Positions 31,200 to 42,973 of a stretch of 62,201 nt of DNA are shown piece by piece; the stretch's first letter is position 1; every line of letters starts with the position of its first letter. Location: NCBI GenBank assembly GCA_902593235.1, contig CACJHS010000003.1, positions 1 through 62,201 of the forward strand. The letters run 5' to 3'. A program made the position numbers and the translations under genes. The DNA is from an uncultured Pelagibacteraceae bacterium (GTDB lineage Bacteria > Pseudomonadota > Alphaproteobacteria > Pelagibacterales > Pelagibacteraceae). The notes beneath the pieces were generated by a model. It saw only the letters and a list, made by a program, of their open reading frames with translations. It ran no database searches and was not told the DNA's origin.

Positions 31200-34118
31200 T
31201 TAATTAAACACCTTGTTTATTATTTCTTGTTGTTGAGAATTATGCCTTTTGGCATATCCTGTTGCAGGAGTTGCGTCTGGGCTTCTTCCTATATAAGAAA
31301 TTTTGTTATTATTAGCCTTTAAAGTGTCTAATGTCCATTGGATATAATCTCTAACTGAAAACCAAGCACCCATATTTTTTGGTTCTTCTTGACACCAGAA
31401 GAATTGAGCATTTTTAGCATATGGTTTTAACTCCTTAATCAAAGCTTTTGCTGGAAATGGATACAATTGTTCAATTCTATACATCACAACATCATCTCTT
31501 TTAAACTTTTCTCTAGCACCTAATAAATCAAAATATACTTTTCCAGAACAAAGGATTACTTTTTTAATCTTTGAACTTTCTTTGAGTTCAATAAATCCTT
31601 TAGACTTAGGATCGATAGCATGATCCCACAGTACTCTATGGAAAGTATTTTTTTTGTTAAAATCTTCTAAATTTGAAACACAGTATTTGTTTCTTAATAA
31701 TGATTTTGGTGTCATTATGATTAGTGGCTTTCTGAAACTCCTATGCATTTGTCTTCTTAAAGCGTGAAAATAATTTGCTGGAGTTGTGCAGTTCATTACT
31801 TGCATATTATCGTTTGAGCATAGTTGTAAAAATCTTTCTAACCTTGCTGATGAATGTTCTGGTCCTTGCCCTTCATATCCATGAGGCAACAACATCACTA
31901 TACCAGATGCTCTATTCCACTTTCTCTCTCCAGATGCAATAAATTGATCAATTACTACTTGAGCTCCATTTGCAAAATCACCAAATTGAGCCTCCCAAAG
32001 AGTAAGAGTGTTTGGTTCTACAAGACTGTAGCCGTATTCAAAACCTAAAACCGCGAGTTCAGATAAAAAACTATCTACTACTTCAAAATGTTTTTGATTT
32101 TTAGAAATATTATTTAGAGGAATGTACCTAGAATTATCTATTTGATTTCTCAACACAGAATGTCGTTGACTGAATGTTCCTCTTCCAGAGTCTTGTCCTA
32201 CAAGCCTAACTGGATATCCTTCTTCAAGCAAAGATCCAAAAGCAAGAGCTTCTGCTGAAGACCAATCGATTCCAGTACCTTTTTCGATACTTTCTTTTCT
32301 GGCATTGAATATTTTAGAGATAGTCTTATGAATATTTTTTTCCTCAGGAATACCATTTATTTTATCTGAAATTATTTTTAATTTATTTTCATCAAAACCT
32401 GTTATACCCCTTTTATCTTTACCTCTTTCAGGTTTATATCGTGACCATGTTCCCTCAAACCATTCTATTTTAGGTTTATAATCTTTTGCACTCTTATATT
32501 GTTCATCAAGTAAATCTTTAAATGATTTAACATTTTGATTTAATAATTCTTGCGTTATAGAGTTTTCATTTACAAGTTTATTTCCATAAATTTTGTAAAC
32601 ACTGGGATGAGATCTAATTTTTTTATACATTAAAGGTTGAGTAAATGAAGGCTCATCTCCCTCATTATGTCCAAATCTTCTATAACAAATTAAATCTACT
32701 ACAACGTCTCTATTAAATTTTAATCGAAATTCTGTTGCTATTCTAGTTGCATAAACAACTGCTTCTGGATCATCACCATTAACATGAAGAATTGGAGCCT
32801 CTACCATTTTTGCAACATCAGATGGATAAGGTGAAGACCTCGCAAATCTTGGACTAGTAGTAAATCCTATCTGGTTATTAACAATAATATGAATTGTTCC
32901 TCCAGTGTTATGTCCTGGTAGTCCAGACATTGCGAAACATTCTGCTACAACTCCTTGACCAGCAAAGGCTGCATCCCCATGAATGAGAATAGGTATAACT
33001 TTATTTCTTTCTCGGTCTTTATGAAAAAATTGTTTGGCTCTTGTTTGACCTAAAACAACTGGGTTAACAGCTTCTAAATGAGAAGGATTATCTGTTAAAC
33101 TGACATGTACTGAATTTCCATCAAATTCTCTATCAGACGACGCTCCAAGATGATATTTTACATCTCCAGCACTATCTTCAGAATCATTACTCAACTCACC
33201 AGCAAACTCATTAAAAATTTTTTTGTAAGATTTTTGTAAAACGTTTGCCAAAACGTTAAGCCTACCTCTATGAGACATACCTATTTTAACTTCTTTTATA
33301 TTATTTTGACCACCAATTTTTATTATTTGTTCAAGAGCAGGTATTAAACTTTCGCCACCATCTAAACCAAATCTTTTTGTTCCCACATACTTTGTAGCTA
33401 AAAATTTTTCAAATCCTTCTGCCTGTACTAATTTATTTAAAATTGCCTCTTTACCATTTTTTGTAAATTGAAGTGCATTTTTATCTTGTTCTATCCTGTC
33501 TCTAAACCACTTTCTTTCATTTGGGTTTGAAATATGCATGAACTCATAACCTATTTTTCCACAGTAGGTTTTCTTCATAAACTTAAGTATTTCTCTTATA
33601 TTTGCATATTTACGATTGATTACCCCGTTTAGAAAAATTTTCTTATCGTAATTTTCTTTTTTAAAACCATAAAAATCTGGATGAAGCTCGTCTAGATATT
33701 CTGACTCTCTCATTTCTAAAGGATCAAGATCCGCTAATAAATGTCCTCTTAGTCTGTATGCTCTAATTAATGCTACAGCACTAATAGAATCTTTATTTGA
33801 GTCAGCAAGTAATTGAAAATTAAATTTTTCTGAAGTGTCTAATTTGACATTATCAAAATCGTTTTTATCTTGTTCTTCTATTTTTTTTTGTAATTCATCA
33901 ATATCAATCTTTTTTTTAGTAGGTCCCCATGATGGACCATTAATTTCTTTTGCTATAACATTTAATTCTTCACCAATTCCCTCAAAATAATTTGCCCAAC
34001 TTTCTGGAAGATCAGCATCTTTATTAACAAACTTTAAATACATTTCTTCTATAAATGCACTATTAGATTTGTTTAAAAACGAAGTTTTTTCGAAATCAAG
34101 ATTTTTTGATGAAGACAT
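31200..34118 (-). CDS. sucA: 2-Oxoglutarate dehydrogenase E1
   Basis: This 972-residue thiamine-diphosphate enzyme decarboxylates 2-oxoglutarate. Motifs include [55 protein letters not shown] and, in the C-terminal half, [39 protein letters not shown]. The N-terminal ~100 residues carry the short SWANYFEG-type segment used to bind E2. It lies 35 nt after sucD in a TCA-cycle operon. Confidence 0.98.
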   Translation of the reverse strand: MSSSKNLDFEKTSFLNKSNSAFIEEMYLKFVNKDADLPESWANYFEGIGEELNVIAKEINGPSWGPTKKKIDIDELQKKIEEQDKNDFDNVKLDTSEKFNFQLLADSNKDSISAVALIRAYRLRGHLLADLDPLEMRESEYLDELHPDFYGFKKENYDKKIFLNGVINRKYANIREILKFMKKTYCGKIGYEFMHISNPNERKWFRDRIEQDKNALQFTKNGKEAILNKLVQAEGFEKFLATKYVGTKRFGLDGGESLIPALEQIIKIGGQNNIKEVKIGMSHRGRLNVLANVLQKSYKKIFNEFAGELSNDSEDSAGDVKYHLGASSDREFDGNSVHVSLTDNPSHLEAVNPVVLGQTRAKQFFHKDRERNKVIPILIHGDAAFAGQGVVAECFAMSGLPGHNTGGTIHIIVNNQIGFTTSPRFARSSPYPSDVAKMVEAPILHVNGDDPEAVVYATRIATEFRLKFNRDVVVDLICYRRFGHNEGDEPSFTQPLMYKKIRSHPSVYKIYGNKLVNENSITQELLNQNVKSFKDLLDEQYKSAKDYKPKIEWFEGTWSRYKPERGKDKRGITGFDENKLKIISDKINGIPEEKNIHKTISKIFNARKESIEKGTGIDWSSAEALAFGSLLEEGYPVRLVGQDSGRGTFSQRHSVLRNQIDNSRYIPLNNISKNQKHFEVVDSFLSELAVLGFEYGYSLVEPNTLTLWEAQFGDFANGAQVVIDQFIASGERKWNRASGIVMLLPHGYEGQGPEHSSARLERFLQLCSNDNMQVMNCTTPANYFHALRRQMHRSFRKPLIIMTPKSLLRNKYCVSNLEDFNKKNTFHRVLWDHAIDPKSKGFIELKESSKIKKVILCSGKVYFDLLGAREKFKRDDVVMYRIEQLYPFPAKALIKELKPYAKNAQFFWCQEEPKNMGAWFSVRDYIQWTLDTLKANNNKISYIGRSPDATPATGYAKRHNSQQQEIINKVFN

Positions 34119-34153
34119 CTTATTTATTTAATATATCCCTCTAATATTTTTTT

Positions 34154-35029
34154 TCAATTAGACAGTTTATCAAATAAAGTTTTTCCAATAATTGATGGTG
34201 ATTTGGCAACTGTAATATCACATTCTTCCATTTTTTTTATTTTATCCTCAGCTCCACCCTTGCCACCTGATATAATGGCACCAGCATGTCCCATTCTCCT
34301 TCCTGGAGGAGCAGTAATTCCAGCTATAAATCCAACTATTGGTTTTTTAATCTTATGATTTTTTATAAAGTCAGCCGCTTCTTCTTCGGCTGTTCCTCCA
34401 ATTTCACCTATCATTAAAATAGATTCTGTTTCAGGATCATTTAAAAATAAATCTAAACAATCTATAAAATTTGTTCCATTAATAGGATCACCACCAATAC
34501 CAATACAAGTTGATTGACCAAGTCCATTTTCAGTTGTTTGGGCTACTGCTTCATATGTCAATGTTCCTGATCTTGATACAATTCCAACACTTCCTCTTTT
34601 GTGAATACTTCCCGGCATAATCCCAATTTTACATTCATCTGGTGTGATTATTCCTGGACAATTAGGTCCAATTAATCTGCTACTAGATCCACTTAATTTC
34701 TGTCTGACCTTAAGCATATCCTGAATTGGAATTCCCTCTGTTATACAAACAATAAGTTCAACTGATGCATCAATAGCTTCAATGATTGCTGCTGCTGCAA
34801 ATTTTGCAGGTACATAAATCATAGTTGCATCTGCTCCTACTTCATTTTTTGCCTCTAAAACGCTATTAAAAACTGGTCTGTCTAAATGTTTTTGTCCACC
34901 TTTCTTTGGCGTAACTCCACCAACAAGATTGGTTCCATATTTTATAGCCTGCTCTGAATGAAATGTTCCGTGTGAGCCAGTAAATCCCTGACAAATTACT
35001 TTAGTATTTTTATTTACCAAAACCGACAT
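34154..35029 (-). CDS. sucD: Succinyl-CoA synthetase alpha subunit
   Basis: The 291-residue protein has the CoA-binding N-terminus ([35 protein letters not shown]), [10 protein letters not shown], and [16 protein letters not shown] with the phosphorylated histidine. With SucC it interconverts succinyl-CoA and succinate with nucleotide phosphorylation. It starts one base after the sucC stop codon. Confidence 0.98.
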   Translation of the reverse strand: MSVLVNKNTKVICQGFTGSHGTFHSEQAIKYGTNLVGGVTPKKGGQKHLDRPVFNSVLEAKNEVGADATMIYVPAKFAAAAIIEAIDASVELIVCITEGIPIQDMLKVRQKLSGSSSRLIGPNCPGIITPDECKIGIMPGSIHKRGSVGIVSRSGTLTYEAVAQTTENGLGQSTCIGIGGDPINGTNFIDCLDLFLNDPETESILMIGEIGGTAEEEAADFIKNHKIKKPIVGFIAGITAPPGRRMGHAGAIISGGKGGAEDKIKKMEECDITVAKSPSIIGKTLFDKLSN

Positions 35030-35030
35030 T

Positions 35031-36191
35031 TTATTTTATCGCCTCAACAATTTTCTTAGCAGCATCATCTAAATTTTCTGCAGAAATTAATTTTAATCCA
35101 GAATTATCAAGAATTTCTTTTCCTTCCTTGAAATTTGTACCTGCTAATCTTACAACTAAAGGCACACTAATATTAATTTCTTTAGCTGCATCAACTACTC
35201 CTTGAGCAAGTACATCACATCTCATTATTCCTCCAAAAATATTAATTAAAATACCTTTAACATTTTTATCTGAGAGAATTATCTTTAAAGCGGCAGATAC
35301 TTTTTCTTTGGATGCGCCACCGCCTACATCTAAAAAATTTGCTGGCTCTTTGCCATACAATTTAATTATATCCATTGTTGCCATCGCTAATCCTGCTCCA
35401 TTTACCATACAGCCAATACTTCCATCTAACTTGATATATGCAAGATCATGCTTGCTAGCTTCTATCTCGGTAGGATCTTCCTCATTTAAATCTCTTAATT
35501 CAACAATTTCTGGATGCCTAAATAAAGCGTTAGAGTCGAAATTAACTTTTGCATCTAAACAAACAATTTTTTCCTCTTTTGTCAAAATTAATGGATTTAC
35601 TTCAACCATGTTTGCATCAGTATTCACAAACATTTTATATATTGATTTAATTAATGTTATTGCTTGTTTTTTTGCGTCTTCATTTAAATTAAAAATATTA
35701 ATTATTTTTTCACAATCTGACTCAGAAATTTCATCACTCATATCAACTTTCGTAGTTATAATTTTTTCAGGTGAACTGCTTGCAACTTCTTCAATGTCCA
35801 TCCCTCCTTGGTCACTTGATATAAATGCAATTTTAGAACTTGACCTATCAACCAGGCACGATAAGTAAAATTCTTTATCTATATTTGATGATTCTTCTAC
35901 GTATAATCTTTTTACCTCTCTACCTTCGGGGCCAGTTTGATGAGTAACTAGTGTTTTTCCTAGTAATTCTTTAGCTGCTACCGCTAGTTCCTCTATAGAG
36001 TTTAAAATTTTTACACCACCAGCTTTTCCTCTACCTCCAGCATGGATTTGTGCTTTAAGCACATATTTCTCAGTTTTGAGTGCTTTTGCTTTTTGAATAA
36101 GTTCATCAACATTAAGCGCAAATACTCCTTCGGGAACTACAGCTCCATATTTTTTTAATATTTGTTTAGCTTGATGCTCGTGAATATTCAT
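35031..36191 (-). CDS. sucC: Succinyl-CoA synthetase beta subunit
   Basis: This 386-residue ATP-grasp protein starts [22 protein letters not shown], with [39 protein letters not shown] and [16 protein letters not shown]. The nucleotide preference is not obvious from sequence. A 186-codon antisense frame over it (35308-35868) is a shadow. It starts 2 nt after mdh. Confidence 0.97.
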   Translation of the reverse strand: MNIHEHQAKQILKKYGAVVPEGVFALNVDELIQKAKALKTEKYVLKAQIHAGGRGKAGGVKILNSIEELAVAAKELLGKTLVTHQTGPEGREVKRLYVEESSNIDKEFYLSCLVDRSSSKIAFISSDQGGMDIEEVASSSPEKIITTKVDMSDEISESDCEKIINIFNLNEDAKKQAITLIKSIYKMFVNTDANMVEVNPLILTKEEKIVCLDAKVNFDSNALFRHPEIVELRDLNEEDPTEIEASKHDLAYIKLDGSIGCMVNGAGLAMATMDIIKLYGKEPANFLDVGGGASKEKVSAALKIILSDKNVKGILINIFGGIMRCDVLAQGVVDAAKEINISVPLVVRLAGTNFKEGKEILDNSGLKLISAENLDDAAKKIVEAIK

Positions 36192-36193
36192 TA

Positions 36194-37156
36194 TTACTTA
36201 GATAAATCAGGATCTATTTTAGATGCAGCTTCCCATAAAGCTTTTACAGCATCTATTGAATGCATAAATTCTTTTTTTTCTTTTTCATCTAAATCAATCT
36301 CTTCAATTTTTTCTACACCATCTTTTCCAATGACAACGGGAACACCTGCATAAACATTTTTCACACCATATTCTCCATTTAATTTTACAGCGCAGGGTAA
36401 TAATTTTTTTTGATCACTCAAATATGCTTCTGCCATTTGAACACCTGAAGCTGCTGGTGCATAAAAGGCTGATCCTTTTTCTAAATATTTAACTATTTCT
36501 GCACCACCATCTCTTGTTCTTTGATTAATTTCCTCAACTCTTTCTGAAGAAATCTTTCCATCCTTTACAAGATCTAACAATGGTTTACCTGAAATTTTTG
36601 TAAATCTTGGCATAGGGACCATGGTGTCACCATGACCACCCATAACCATTGCCTCAATTTCTCTTACTGGAACATTTAGCTCTAATGATAAAAATAATTT
36701 AAATCTCGAACTATCTAAAATACCTGCCATACCAACAACTTTATTTGATGGCAAATCTGAAAATTTTTGAAATGCCATAACCATAACATCTAAAGGATTG
36801 GTGATACAGATCACAAAAGCGTTAGGAGTATTTTTCTTTACCCCCTCAGCAACTTGTTTAATAATTTTTAAATTAATTCCAAGAAGATCATCTCGGCTCA
36901 TTCCAGGTTTTCTTGGAACACCTGCTGTAATTATTATTACATCTGAATCTTTTATGTCCTCATAGTTATCAGTTCCTGAAAACCTAACATTGAAACCATC
37001 TACAGATGAAGATTGTGCAATATCTAATGCTTTTCCTTTTGCAATACCACTAGCTACATCAAATAAAACTACTTCATCAACTAGTTCTTTTGTTCCTATT
37101 AAATGTGCAAGAGTTCCACCTATTTGGCCTGCACCAATTAAAGATATTTTTGTCAT
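36194..37156 (-). CDS. mdh: Malate dehydrogenase (lactate dehydrogenase-like type)
   Basis: This 320-residue enzyme has the NAD motif [12 protein letters not shown], substrate-loop [15 protein letters not shown] with the arginines that select malate, ITNPLDVMV, and [12 protein letters not shown] with the catalytic histidine. It belongs to the LDH-like malate dehydrogenases common in alphaproteobacteria. It lies 9 nt after mmsA and 2 nt before sucC. Confidence 0.96.
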   Translation of the reverse strand: MTKISLIGAGQIGGTLAHLIGTKELVDEVVLFDVASGIAKGKALDIAQSSSVDGFNVRFSGTDNYEDIKDSDVIIITAGVPRKPGMSRDDLLGINLKIIKQVAEGVKKNTPNAFVICITNPLDVMVMAFQKFSDLPSNKVVGMAGILDSSRFKLFLSLELNVPVREIEAMVMGGHGDTMVPMPRFTKISGKPLLDLVKDGKISSERVEEINQRTRDGGAEIVKYLEKGSAFYAPAASGVQMAEAYLSDQKKLLPCAVKLNGEYGVKNVYAGVPVVIGKDGVEKIEEIDLDEKEKKEFMHSIDAVKALWEAASKIDPDLSK

Positions 37157-37165
37157 TTATTTCCT

Positions 37166-38659
37166 TTATTTCATTGTTGGCATAACAAATTCCGCATTTG
37201 ATCGGACACCTGAAGGCCATCTGGATGTTACTGTTTTAAGTTTAGTATAAAATTTTATTCCTTCCATACCATGCATTCCACTATCTCCAAATAATGATCT
37301 TTTCCAACCACCAAAACTATGAAATGCCATTGGAACTGGGATCGGCACGTTAATACCAACCATACCTACTTGAATTTTACTTGCAAAAGTTCTACCTGCA
37401 TCACCGTCTCTTGTATAAATACTAACTCCATTTCCGTACTCATGGTCGTTAATTAATTTTGCAGCTTCTTCAAAAGTTTTTACTCGAACAACTGATAAAA
37501 CTGGACCGAATATTTCCTCTTTGTAAATTCTCATATCTTTATTTACATGATCAAACAAGCATCCACCTATATAAAAACCATTTTCATAACCTTGAAGTTT
37601 TAAACCTCTTCCATCAACCACTAGCTTTGCGCCTTCCTTGACACCTAAATCAACGTAACTTGTAACTTTTTCTAAATGTTCCTTTGTAACTAAAGGTCCC
37701 ATTTCTGATGCTTTATCCATTCCAGGACCAACTTTTAAAGCTTCAGCTTTTTTTGATAATCTTGATACAAGTTCATCACCAATATCTCCAACCGCAACCG
37801 CAACTGATTGAGCCATACATCTTTCTCCAGCTGAACCATAAGCGGCACCCATTAAACCATTTACTGCACCATCTAAATCACAATCTGGCATAACAACTAA
37901 ATGGTTTTTTGCTCCACCCAAAGCTTGAACTCTTTTTTCATTTTTAGCTGAATTTTCATAAATATATTTTGCAATTGGAGTAGATCCTACGAAACTAACA
38001 GCTTTGATATCTTTATTTTCCAAAATTGCATCAACAGCTTCTTTATCTCCATTTATTACGTTAAATACTCCTTCTGGAAGACCCGCCTCAGAAAGTAATT
38101 CTGCTAATCTTATTGCGCAAGAAGGGTCTTTTTCTGATGGTTTAAGAATAAAAGTGTTTCCACAAGCTATTGCTATTGGAAACATCCACATTGGTACCAT
38201 AGCAGGAAAATTAAAAGGTGTAATACCTGCAACAACTCCTAATGGTTGTCTGATTGACCAACTATCAACATTGGTTCCAACATTTTCTGAAAACTCACCT
38301 TTTAATAAATGTGGTATTCCACAAGCAAATTCTACCACCTCAATTCCTCTAGTTAAAGAGCCTCTTGCATCTTCATAAACTTTTCCATGTTCTGAAACTA
38401 TTAACTTCGTTAATTCATCAGAATTTTTTTCAATTAATTCTTTAAATTTAAATATTATTCTAGCTCTTTGTAGAGCAGGTTTTAAAGACCAACTTTCAAA
38501 TGCTTTTTTTGCTACCTCAACAGCACTGTCTAGATCAGATTTTGAAGCAAGTCTTACCTCTGACTCTTGTTCACCAGTTGCTGGATTAAAAACTTTTCCT
38601 TTTTTATCTGAGGATCCCGGAATTATTTTACCGTTTACGAAGTGTTCTATTAATTTCAT
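37166..38659 (-). CDS. mmsA: Methylmalonate-semialdehyde dehydrogenase, CoA-acylating
   Basis: This 497-residue aldehyde dehydrogenase has the MmsA pattern: HFVNGKIIPG, PLGVVAGITPFNFPAMVPMWMFPIAIACGN, catalytic cysteine in GSAGERCMAQSVAV, and VGINVPIPVPMAFHSFGGWKRSLFGD. MmsA makes propionyl-CoA or acetyl-CoA from methylmalonate or malonate semialdehyde, in valine, inositol and beta-alanine breakdown. Close relatives (DddC type) handle malonate semialdehyde from DMSP-derived acrylate, relevant because the dmd genes lie 4 kb away. It is embedded between sdhB and mdh, with a 39-nt gap upstream. Confidence 0.93.
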   Translation of the reverse strand: MKLIEHFVNGKIIPGSSDKKGKVFNPATGEQESEVRLASKSDLDSAVEVAKKAFESWSLKPALQRARIIFKFKELIEKNSDELTKLIVSEHGKVYEDARGSLTRGIEVVEFACGIPHLLKGEFSENVGTNVDSWSIRQPLGVVAGITPFNFPAMVPMWMFPIAIACGNTFILKPSEKDPSCAIRLAELLSEAGLPEGVFNVINGDKEAVDAILENKDIKAVSFVGSTPIAKYIYENSAKNEKRVQALGGAKNHLVVMPDCDLDGAVNGLMGAAYGSAGERCMAQSVAVAVGDIGDELVSRLSKKAEALKVGPGMDKASEMGPLVTKEHLEKVTSYVDLGVKEGAKLVVDGRGLKLQGYENGFYIGGCLFDHVNKDMRIYKEEIFGPVLSVVRVKTFEEAAKLINDHEYGNGVSIYTRDGDAGRTFASKIQVGMVGINVPIPVPMAFHSFGGWKRSLFGDSGMHGMEGIKFYTKLKTVTSRWPSGVRSNAEFVMPTMK

Positions 38660-38698
38660 GAATACGGTGTTTTAGATCAAAAATATCGAATAGTCTAT

Positions 38699-39478
38699 TT
38701 AAACATTAGCTGTTGCTAACATTTTTTTTATTTCAGCTATAGCTTTTGCTGGATTCAAGCCCTTGGGACATGCATTTGTACAATTTAATATTGTATGGCA
38801 TCTATATAATTTTAATTCATCTGAAACTTTTTTTAATCTAGCTTTTCTCTCTTCATCTCTACTATCAATAATCCATCTATAAGCCTGTAGCAGAACTGCT
38901 GGACCTAAATATTTATCTCCATTCCACCAATAACTTGGGCAAGATGTAGAACAGCAAGCACACATAATGCATTCGTAAGCACCATCAAGTTTTGCCCTAT
39001 CTTCTTTAGACTGATAAATTTCTGTTGTCTGTTTTGTTGAGTTATTTTTTAACCAAGGTTCAATAGATTGATATTGTTTATATAAGCCATCTAAATCACC
39101 AATCAAATCCCTTTTAACTTTTAAATGAGGTAGAGGATAAATATCGATGTCACCGTCTATCTCTGCATGAGAAGTTGTGCAGGCTAGTCCATTTTTTCCT
39201 CCCATATTCATAGCACAAGAACCACAAACACCATGAGCACAAGACCTTCTATAAGCCAATGTAGGATCAATTTCGTTTTTAATTTTATTTAGAATATCCA
39301 GCACCTTAGATGGACAATTATCCATATCAACTTCGTATGTATCAATTCTAGGATTTTCTTCTGTCGATGGATCCCATCTATAAATATTTACTTTTCTTAA
39401 ATTTTTAGATCCAGTTTTGTCTTTAAAATATTTGCCTTTTTTAACCTCTGAATTTTTAGGTAAACTTAGCTGAACCAT
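38699..39478 (-). CDS. sdhB: Succinate dehydrogenase iron-sulfur subunit
   Basis: The 259-residue protein carries the [2Fe-2S] ligands [21 protein letters not shown] and the [4Fe-4S]/[3Fe-4S] ligands [16 protein letters not shown] and [11 protein letters not shown]. It passes electrons from SdhA to ubiquinone at the inner membrane. Its ATG overlaps the sdhA stop codon by one base. Confidence 0.98.
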   Translation of the reverse strand: MVQLSLPKNSEVKKGKYFKDKTGSKNLRKVNIYRWDPSTEENPRIDTYEVDMDNCPSKVLDILNKIKNEIDPTLAYRRSCAHGVCGSCAMNMGGKNGLACTTSHAEIDGDIDIYPLPHLKVKRDLIGDLDGLYKQYQSIEPWLKNNSTKQTTEIYQSKEDRAKLDGAYECIMCACCSTSCPSYWWNGDKYLGPAVLLQAYRWIIDSRDEERKARLKKVSDELKLYRCHTILNCTNACPKGLNPAKAIAEIKKMLATANV

Positions 39479-41253
39479 TAATATACTCGCTCTTGTGGTG
39501 GAAAATATTGAACTTCATTTGTTAAAGTTGATTTGTGTACTGCTCTGTAACTAATCTTTGTATTTTTTCCATCACACCAAGCAAGAGTATGTTGCATAAA
39601 TTTTTCATCATCTCTTTTTGGATAGTCATCTCTCGCGTGAGCACCTCTGCTCTCCTTTCTATGATATGCAGACTCTACAGTAGTTACTGCTTGTCTTATT
39701 AAATTATCAAATTCTAATGTTTCAACTAAATCAGTATTAAATACTAAAGACCTATCTTTAACTGAAATAGAGTCCATACCATCATAAGTTTTTTTAATCT
39801 CATCAACACCTTCTTTAAGATTTTTTTCTGTTCTAAAAACTGCACATTTCGACTGCATAGTTTTTTGCATTGAAAGTCTAAGTTCTGCAGTACTATTATT
39901 TCCTTGTGCATTTCTAAGTTTATCAAATCTATCTAAACATTTTTGTGTTTCTGACTCAGGAATTTCTTCATGAGGTGTTCCTGGCTTAACTAACTCAGCT
40001 GCTCTTTTTGCTGCTGCTCTTCCAAATACTACTAAATCAATTAAAGAATTAGAACCAAGTCTATTTGCTCCGTGAACAGAGACACATGCCGCTTCTCCTA
40101 TAGCCATTAAACCTGGAACAGTTTTTTCTGAGCCATTTACAGTTAATACTTCTGCTTTATAGTTTGTTGGAATACCACCCATATTATAATGAACTGTTGG
40201 TACAACAGGAATTGGTTCTTTAGTTACATCTACATTTGCAAATAATCTTGCTGCATCAGTAATTCCAGGAAGCCTGCTTTCAATTATATCTTTATCTAAG
40301 TGACTTAGGTTCAAATGAACATGATCTTGATCTTTTCCAACACCTCTTCCCTCATTAATCTCAATAGACATAGATCTACTAACAACATCTCTTGATGCTA
40401 AATCTTTTGCATTTGGAGCATATCTTTCCATAAATCTTTCACCTTTAGAATTTGTAAGATAACCCCCTTCTCCTCGCGCACCTTCTGTTATTAATGTGCC
40501 GTGGCCATAAATTCCTGTTGGGTGAAATTGAACAAACTCCATATCCTGAAGCGGCAGTCCAGCTCTTAAAACCATTGCATTACCATCACCAGTGCAAGTA
40601 TGTGCTGATGTTGCTGAATAATAAACTTTTCCATAACCACCTGTAGCAATAATTACGGTGTGCGCTCTAAATCTGTGAATTGTACCATCATTCAAATTCC
40701 AAGCAATTAGACCTTTGCATTCTCCATTCTTCATCAACAAATCTAATGCAAAATATTCTATAAAAAATTCTGTATTATGCTTTAACGCTTGTCCATATAA
40801 TGTATGTAAAATAGCATGTCCTGTTCTATCAGCTGCTGCACAAGTTCTTTGAACTATTCCATTTCCATAATTTTTTGTCATTCCACCAAATGGTCTTTGA
40901 TAAATTTTTCCTTCTTCAGTTCTGCTAAATGGAACTCCATATTTCTCTAACTCTAAAACTGCTTTAGGTGCTTCTTTACAAAGATATTCAATACTATCTT
41001 GATCACCTAACCAATCTGCACCTTTTACAGTGTCATACATGTGCCATCTCCAATCATCTTCTCCCATGTTTCCTAGTGCTGCTGATATTCCACCTTGTGC
41101 AGCTGATGTATGACTTCTGGTAGGAAATACTTTTGAGATACAAGCTGTTTTTAAGCCAGCTTCGCTGAGCCCTACTGCCGCTCTTAAACCTGATCCACCT
41201 GCGCCAAGTACAACAACATCGTACTCATGGTCTATAATATTATATGCTTTCAT
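39478..41253 (-). CDS. sdhA: Succinate dehydrogenase flavoprotein subunit
   Basis: The 591-residue protein has the FAD motif [17 protein letters not shown], the flavin-linking histidine in [11 protein letters not shown], the active-site [22 protein letters not shown], and the C-terminal [17 protein letters not shown]. It oxidises succinate in complex II. It overlaps sdhD by 4 nt. Confidence 0.98.
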   Translation of the reverse strand: MKAYNIIDHEYDVVVLGAGGSGLRAAVGLSEAGLKTACISKVFPTRSHTSAAQGGISAALGNMGEDDWRWHMYDTVKGADWLGDQDSIEYLCKEAPKAVLELEKYGVPFSRTEEGKIYQRPFGGMTKNYGNGIVQRTCAAADRTGHAILHTLYGQALKHNTEFFIEYFALDLLMKNGECKGLIAWNLNDGTIHRFRAHTVIIATGGYGKVYYSATSAHTCTGDGNAMVLRAGLPLQDMEFVQFHPTGIYGHGTLITEGARGEGGYLTNSKGERFMERYAPNAKDLASRDVVSRSMSIEINEGRGVGKDQDHVHLNLSHLDKDIIESRLPGITDAARLFANVDVTKEPIPVVPTVHYNMGGIPTNYKAEVLTVNGSEKTVPGLMAIGEAACVSVHGANRLGSNSLIDLVVFGRAAAKRAAELVKPGTPHEEIPESETQKCLDRFDKLRNAQGNNSTAELRLSMQKTMQSKCAVFRTEKNLKEGVDEIKKTYDGMDSISVKDRSLVFNTDLVETLEFDNLIRQAVTTVESAYHRKESRGAHARDDYPKRDDEKFMQHTLAWCDGKNTKISYRAVHKSTLTNEVQYFPPQERVY

Positions 41254-41579
41254 GTATTTAAGTTAAAAATTACAATTATTGTAATTACTGGAATTGTTAT
41301 AGCAAAAAAATTTAGGACTTTGTTTGCGGCATTTTTGGTTTTTTTATCGTTAATATAGTCTTCAAAAACCTCACTTATATTCAAAGCTGAAAAAAAATAA
41401 GCAATAACTAAAAATAATCCAATTAAGAATTTAGATGGTTGTGTTGTTAAAAAATTCACTATTTCAAAATAACTTTTATCATAGATATTCACTAAATTTA
41501 TAATAAACCAAAGCATTAAAGGTAATAAGATTGCGGAACTAATTTTTAAGAATAACCATTTTTTTGTTACTGGAAGCAT
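41250..41579 (-). CDS. sdhD: Succinate dehydrogenase membrane anchor SdhD
   Basis: This 109-residue protein with three predicted membrane helices lies in the SdhD position, between sdhC and sdhA. Sequence conservation is low, as usual for Sdh[17 protein letters not shown] is the recognisable segment, with the helix-II/III aspartate-tyrosine pair corresponding to the quinone site. The identity rests strongly on operon context. Confidence 0.88.
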   Translation of the reverse strand: MLPVTKKWLFLKISSAILLPLMLWFIINLVNIYDKSYFEIVNFLTTQPSKFLIGLFLVIAYFFSALNISEVFEDYINDKKTKNAANKVLNFFAITIPVITIIVIFNLNT

Positions 41580-41959
41580 TATATTAATCCTCTGCCAATT
41601 AAATATATTAAGATAGTTAAAACAATCGAACCAAAAATAACTAACAAACCTGTGATTTTTGTTGTTTGTAATTCAAATCCATAACCCAAATCCATAATCA
41701 AGTGTCTTACTTCACTTAACATTTGAAAACTAAATGACCAGGTTATTCCAATTAAAATAAACTTACCTAAAAAAGTTTCTAAAAAAATTTTAATAATTTG
41801 ATAATTACTTTCTCCTAAAAGCATTAATGCAAACCAAATACAAATTAATGTGATCGCAAAAAAATTAATTATTCCTGTAATTCTATGTGAAATAGATACT
41901 AATGAAGAAATATGCCATTTATAAATCTGTATATGTGGTGATAAAGGTCTGTCTTCCAT
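41579..41959 (-). CDS. sdhC: Succinate dehydrogenase cytochrome b556 subunit SdhC
   Basis: The 126-residue protein starts RPLSPHIQIYKWHISSLVSISHRITGI, the SdhC signature, and contains HLIMDLG with the probable heme-ligand histidine. It has three membrane helices. It begins 3 nt after asd stops and touches sdhD by one base. Confidence 0.94.
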   Translation of the reverse strand: MEDRPLSPHIQIYKWHISSLVSISHRITGIINFFAITLICIWFALMLLGESNYQIIKIFLETFLGKFILIGITWSFSFQMLSEVRHLIMDLGYGFELQTTKITGLLVIFGSIVLTILIYLIGRGLI

Positions 41960-41962
41960 ATT

Positions 41963-42958
41963 TTATTTTGAGTTAATAATTGTTTCAGCAATTTCAACAG
42001 AATTAAGTGCTGCACCTCTAAGTAGGTTATCTGATACAATCCACAAATTTAATGAATTTTTTTTAGTTTTGTCTTCTCTAATTCTAGATATATATGTCTC
42101 ATCACTCCCAGCTGCTTCAAATGGTGTGCTATAACCTCCATTTTCTCTTTTATCAATAACCTCACAACCATCTGCTTTACTTAAAACATCTCTCACTTTT
42201 TCTAAAGTATATGGTTTTTCAAATTCTATATTAACAGACTCCGAATGAGATACTAAAACAGGAATTCTTACACATGTAGCTGTAAGTTCTATTGAATCGT
42301 CTAATATTTTTTTTGTTTCATTTGTCATTTTTAATTCTTCTTTTGTATATCCATCATCAGCAAAAACATCGATATGTGGAATAACATTAAAAGCAATTTG
42401 TTTAGTAAAATTTTTTGACTCTATTTTTTTTCCATCTAAATATTGTTTAGTTTGATCTATTAATTCGTCCATTGGACTTTTGCCACCACCTGAAACAGAT
42501 TGGTAAGTTGAAACTACAACTCTTTTAATTTTGAATAAATTATGTAGTGGTTTAAGTGCTATAACAAGTTGTGCTGTAGAACAATTTGGATTTGCGATAA
42601 TATTTTTTTTCATATTTTTAATTTCAGCTGCATTCACTTGTGGGACGATCAATGGAACATCTGGATCCATTCTAAAAAAACTCGAATTATCAATTACTAT
42701 TGTGTGCTTGGCAGCTTTTTCTGCAAATTTTTCAGCAATTTTTCCTCCTGCTGCGAAAAAAGTTATATCTGCTTTTGAAAAATCATATGTCTCTAAATTT
42801 TCAACAACATACTCTTTATCTCTAAAAGAGATTTTTTTTCCTGCACTTTTTTCTGAGGCAACTAAATATAGATTATCAAACTTAAAGTTTTTTTTATCAA
42901 ATACTTCAAGAGTTTTTCTCCCAACATTTCCTGTTGCACCTACTATAGCTATGTTCAT
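41963..42958 (-). CDS. asd: Aspartate-semialdehyde dehydrogenase
   Basis: This 331-residue enzyme has the NADP motif IVGATGNVGRKTLEVF, the catalytic cysteine in NPNCSTAQL (Cys126), and QSVSGGGKSPMDEL. It makes aspartate semialdehyde for lysine, threonine and methionine. It lies 15 nt after dmdA and 3 nt before sdhC, linking the DMSP operon to the sdh operon on the same strand. Confidence 0.96.
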   Translation of the reverse strand: MNIAIVGATGNVGRKTLEVFDKKNFKFDNLYLVASEKSAGKKISFRDKEYVVENLETYDFSKADITFFAAGGKIAEKFAEKAAKHTIVIDNSSFFRMDPDVPLIVPQVNAAEIKNMKKNIIANPNCSTAQLVIALKPLHNLFKIKRVVVSTYQSVSGGGKSPMDELIDQTKQYLDGKKIESKNFTKQIAFNVIPHIDVFADDGYTKEELKMTNETKKILDDSIELTATCVRIPVLVSHSESVNIEFEKPYTLEKVRDVLSKADGCEVIDKRENGGYSTPFEAAGSDETYISRIREDKTKKNSLNLWIVSDNLLRGAALNSVEIAETIINSK

Positions 42959-42973
42959 TTTAAAGTTGTTATA

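Noticed and set aside
35308-35868. 186-codon open frame antisense to sucC
   Set aside because: It mirrors a highly conserved gene, has no recognisable family and arises from codon bias on the other strand.
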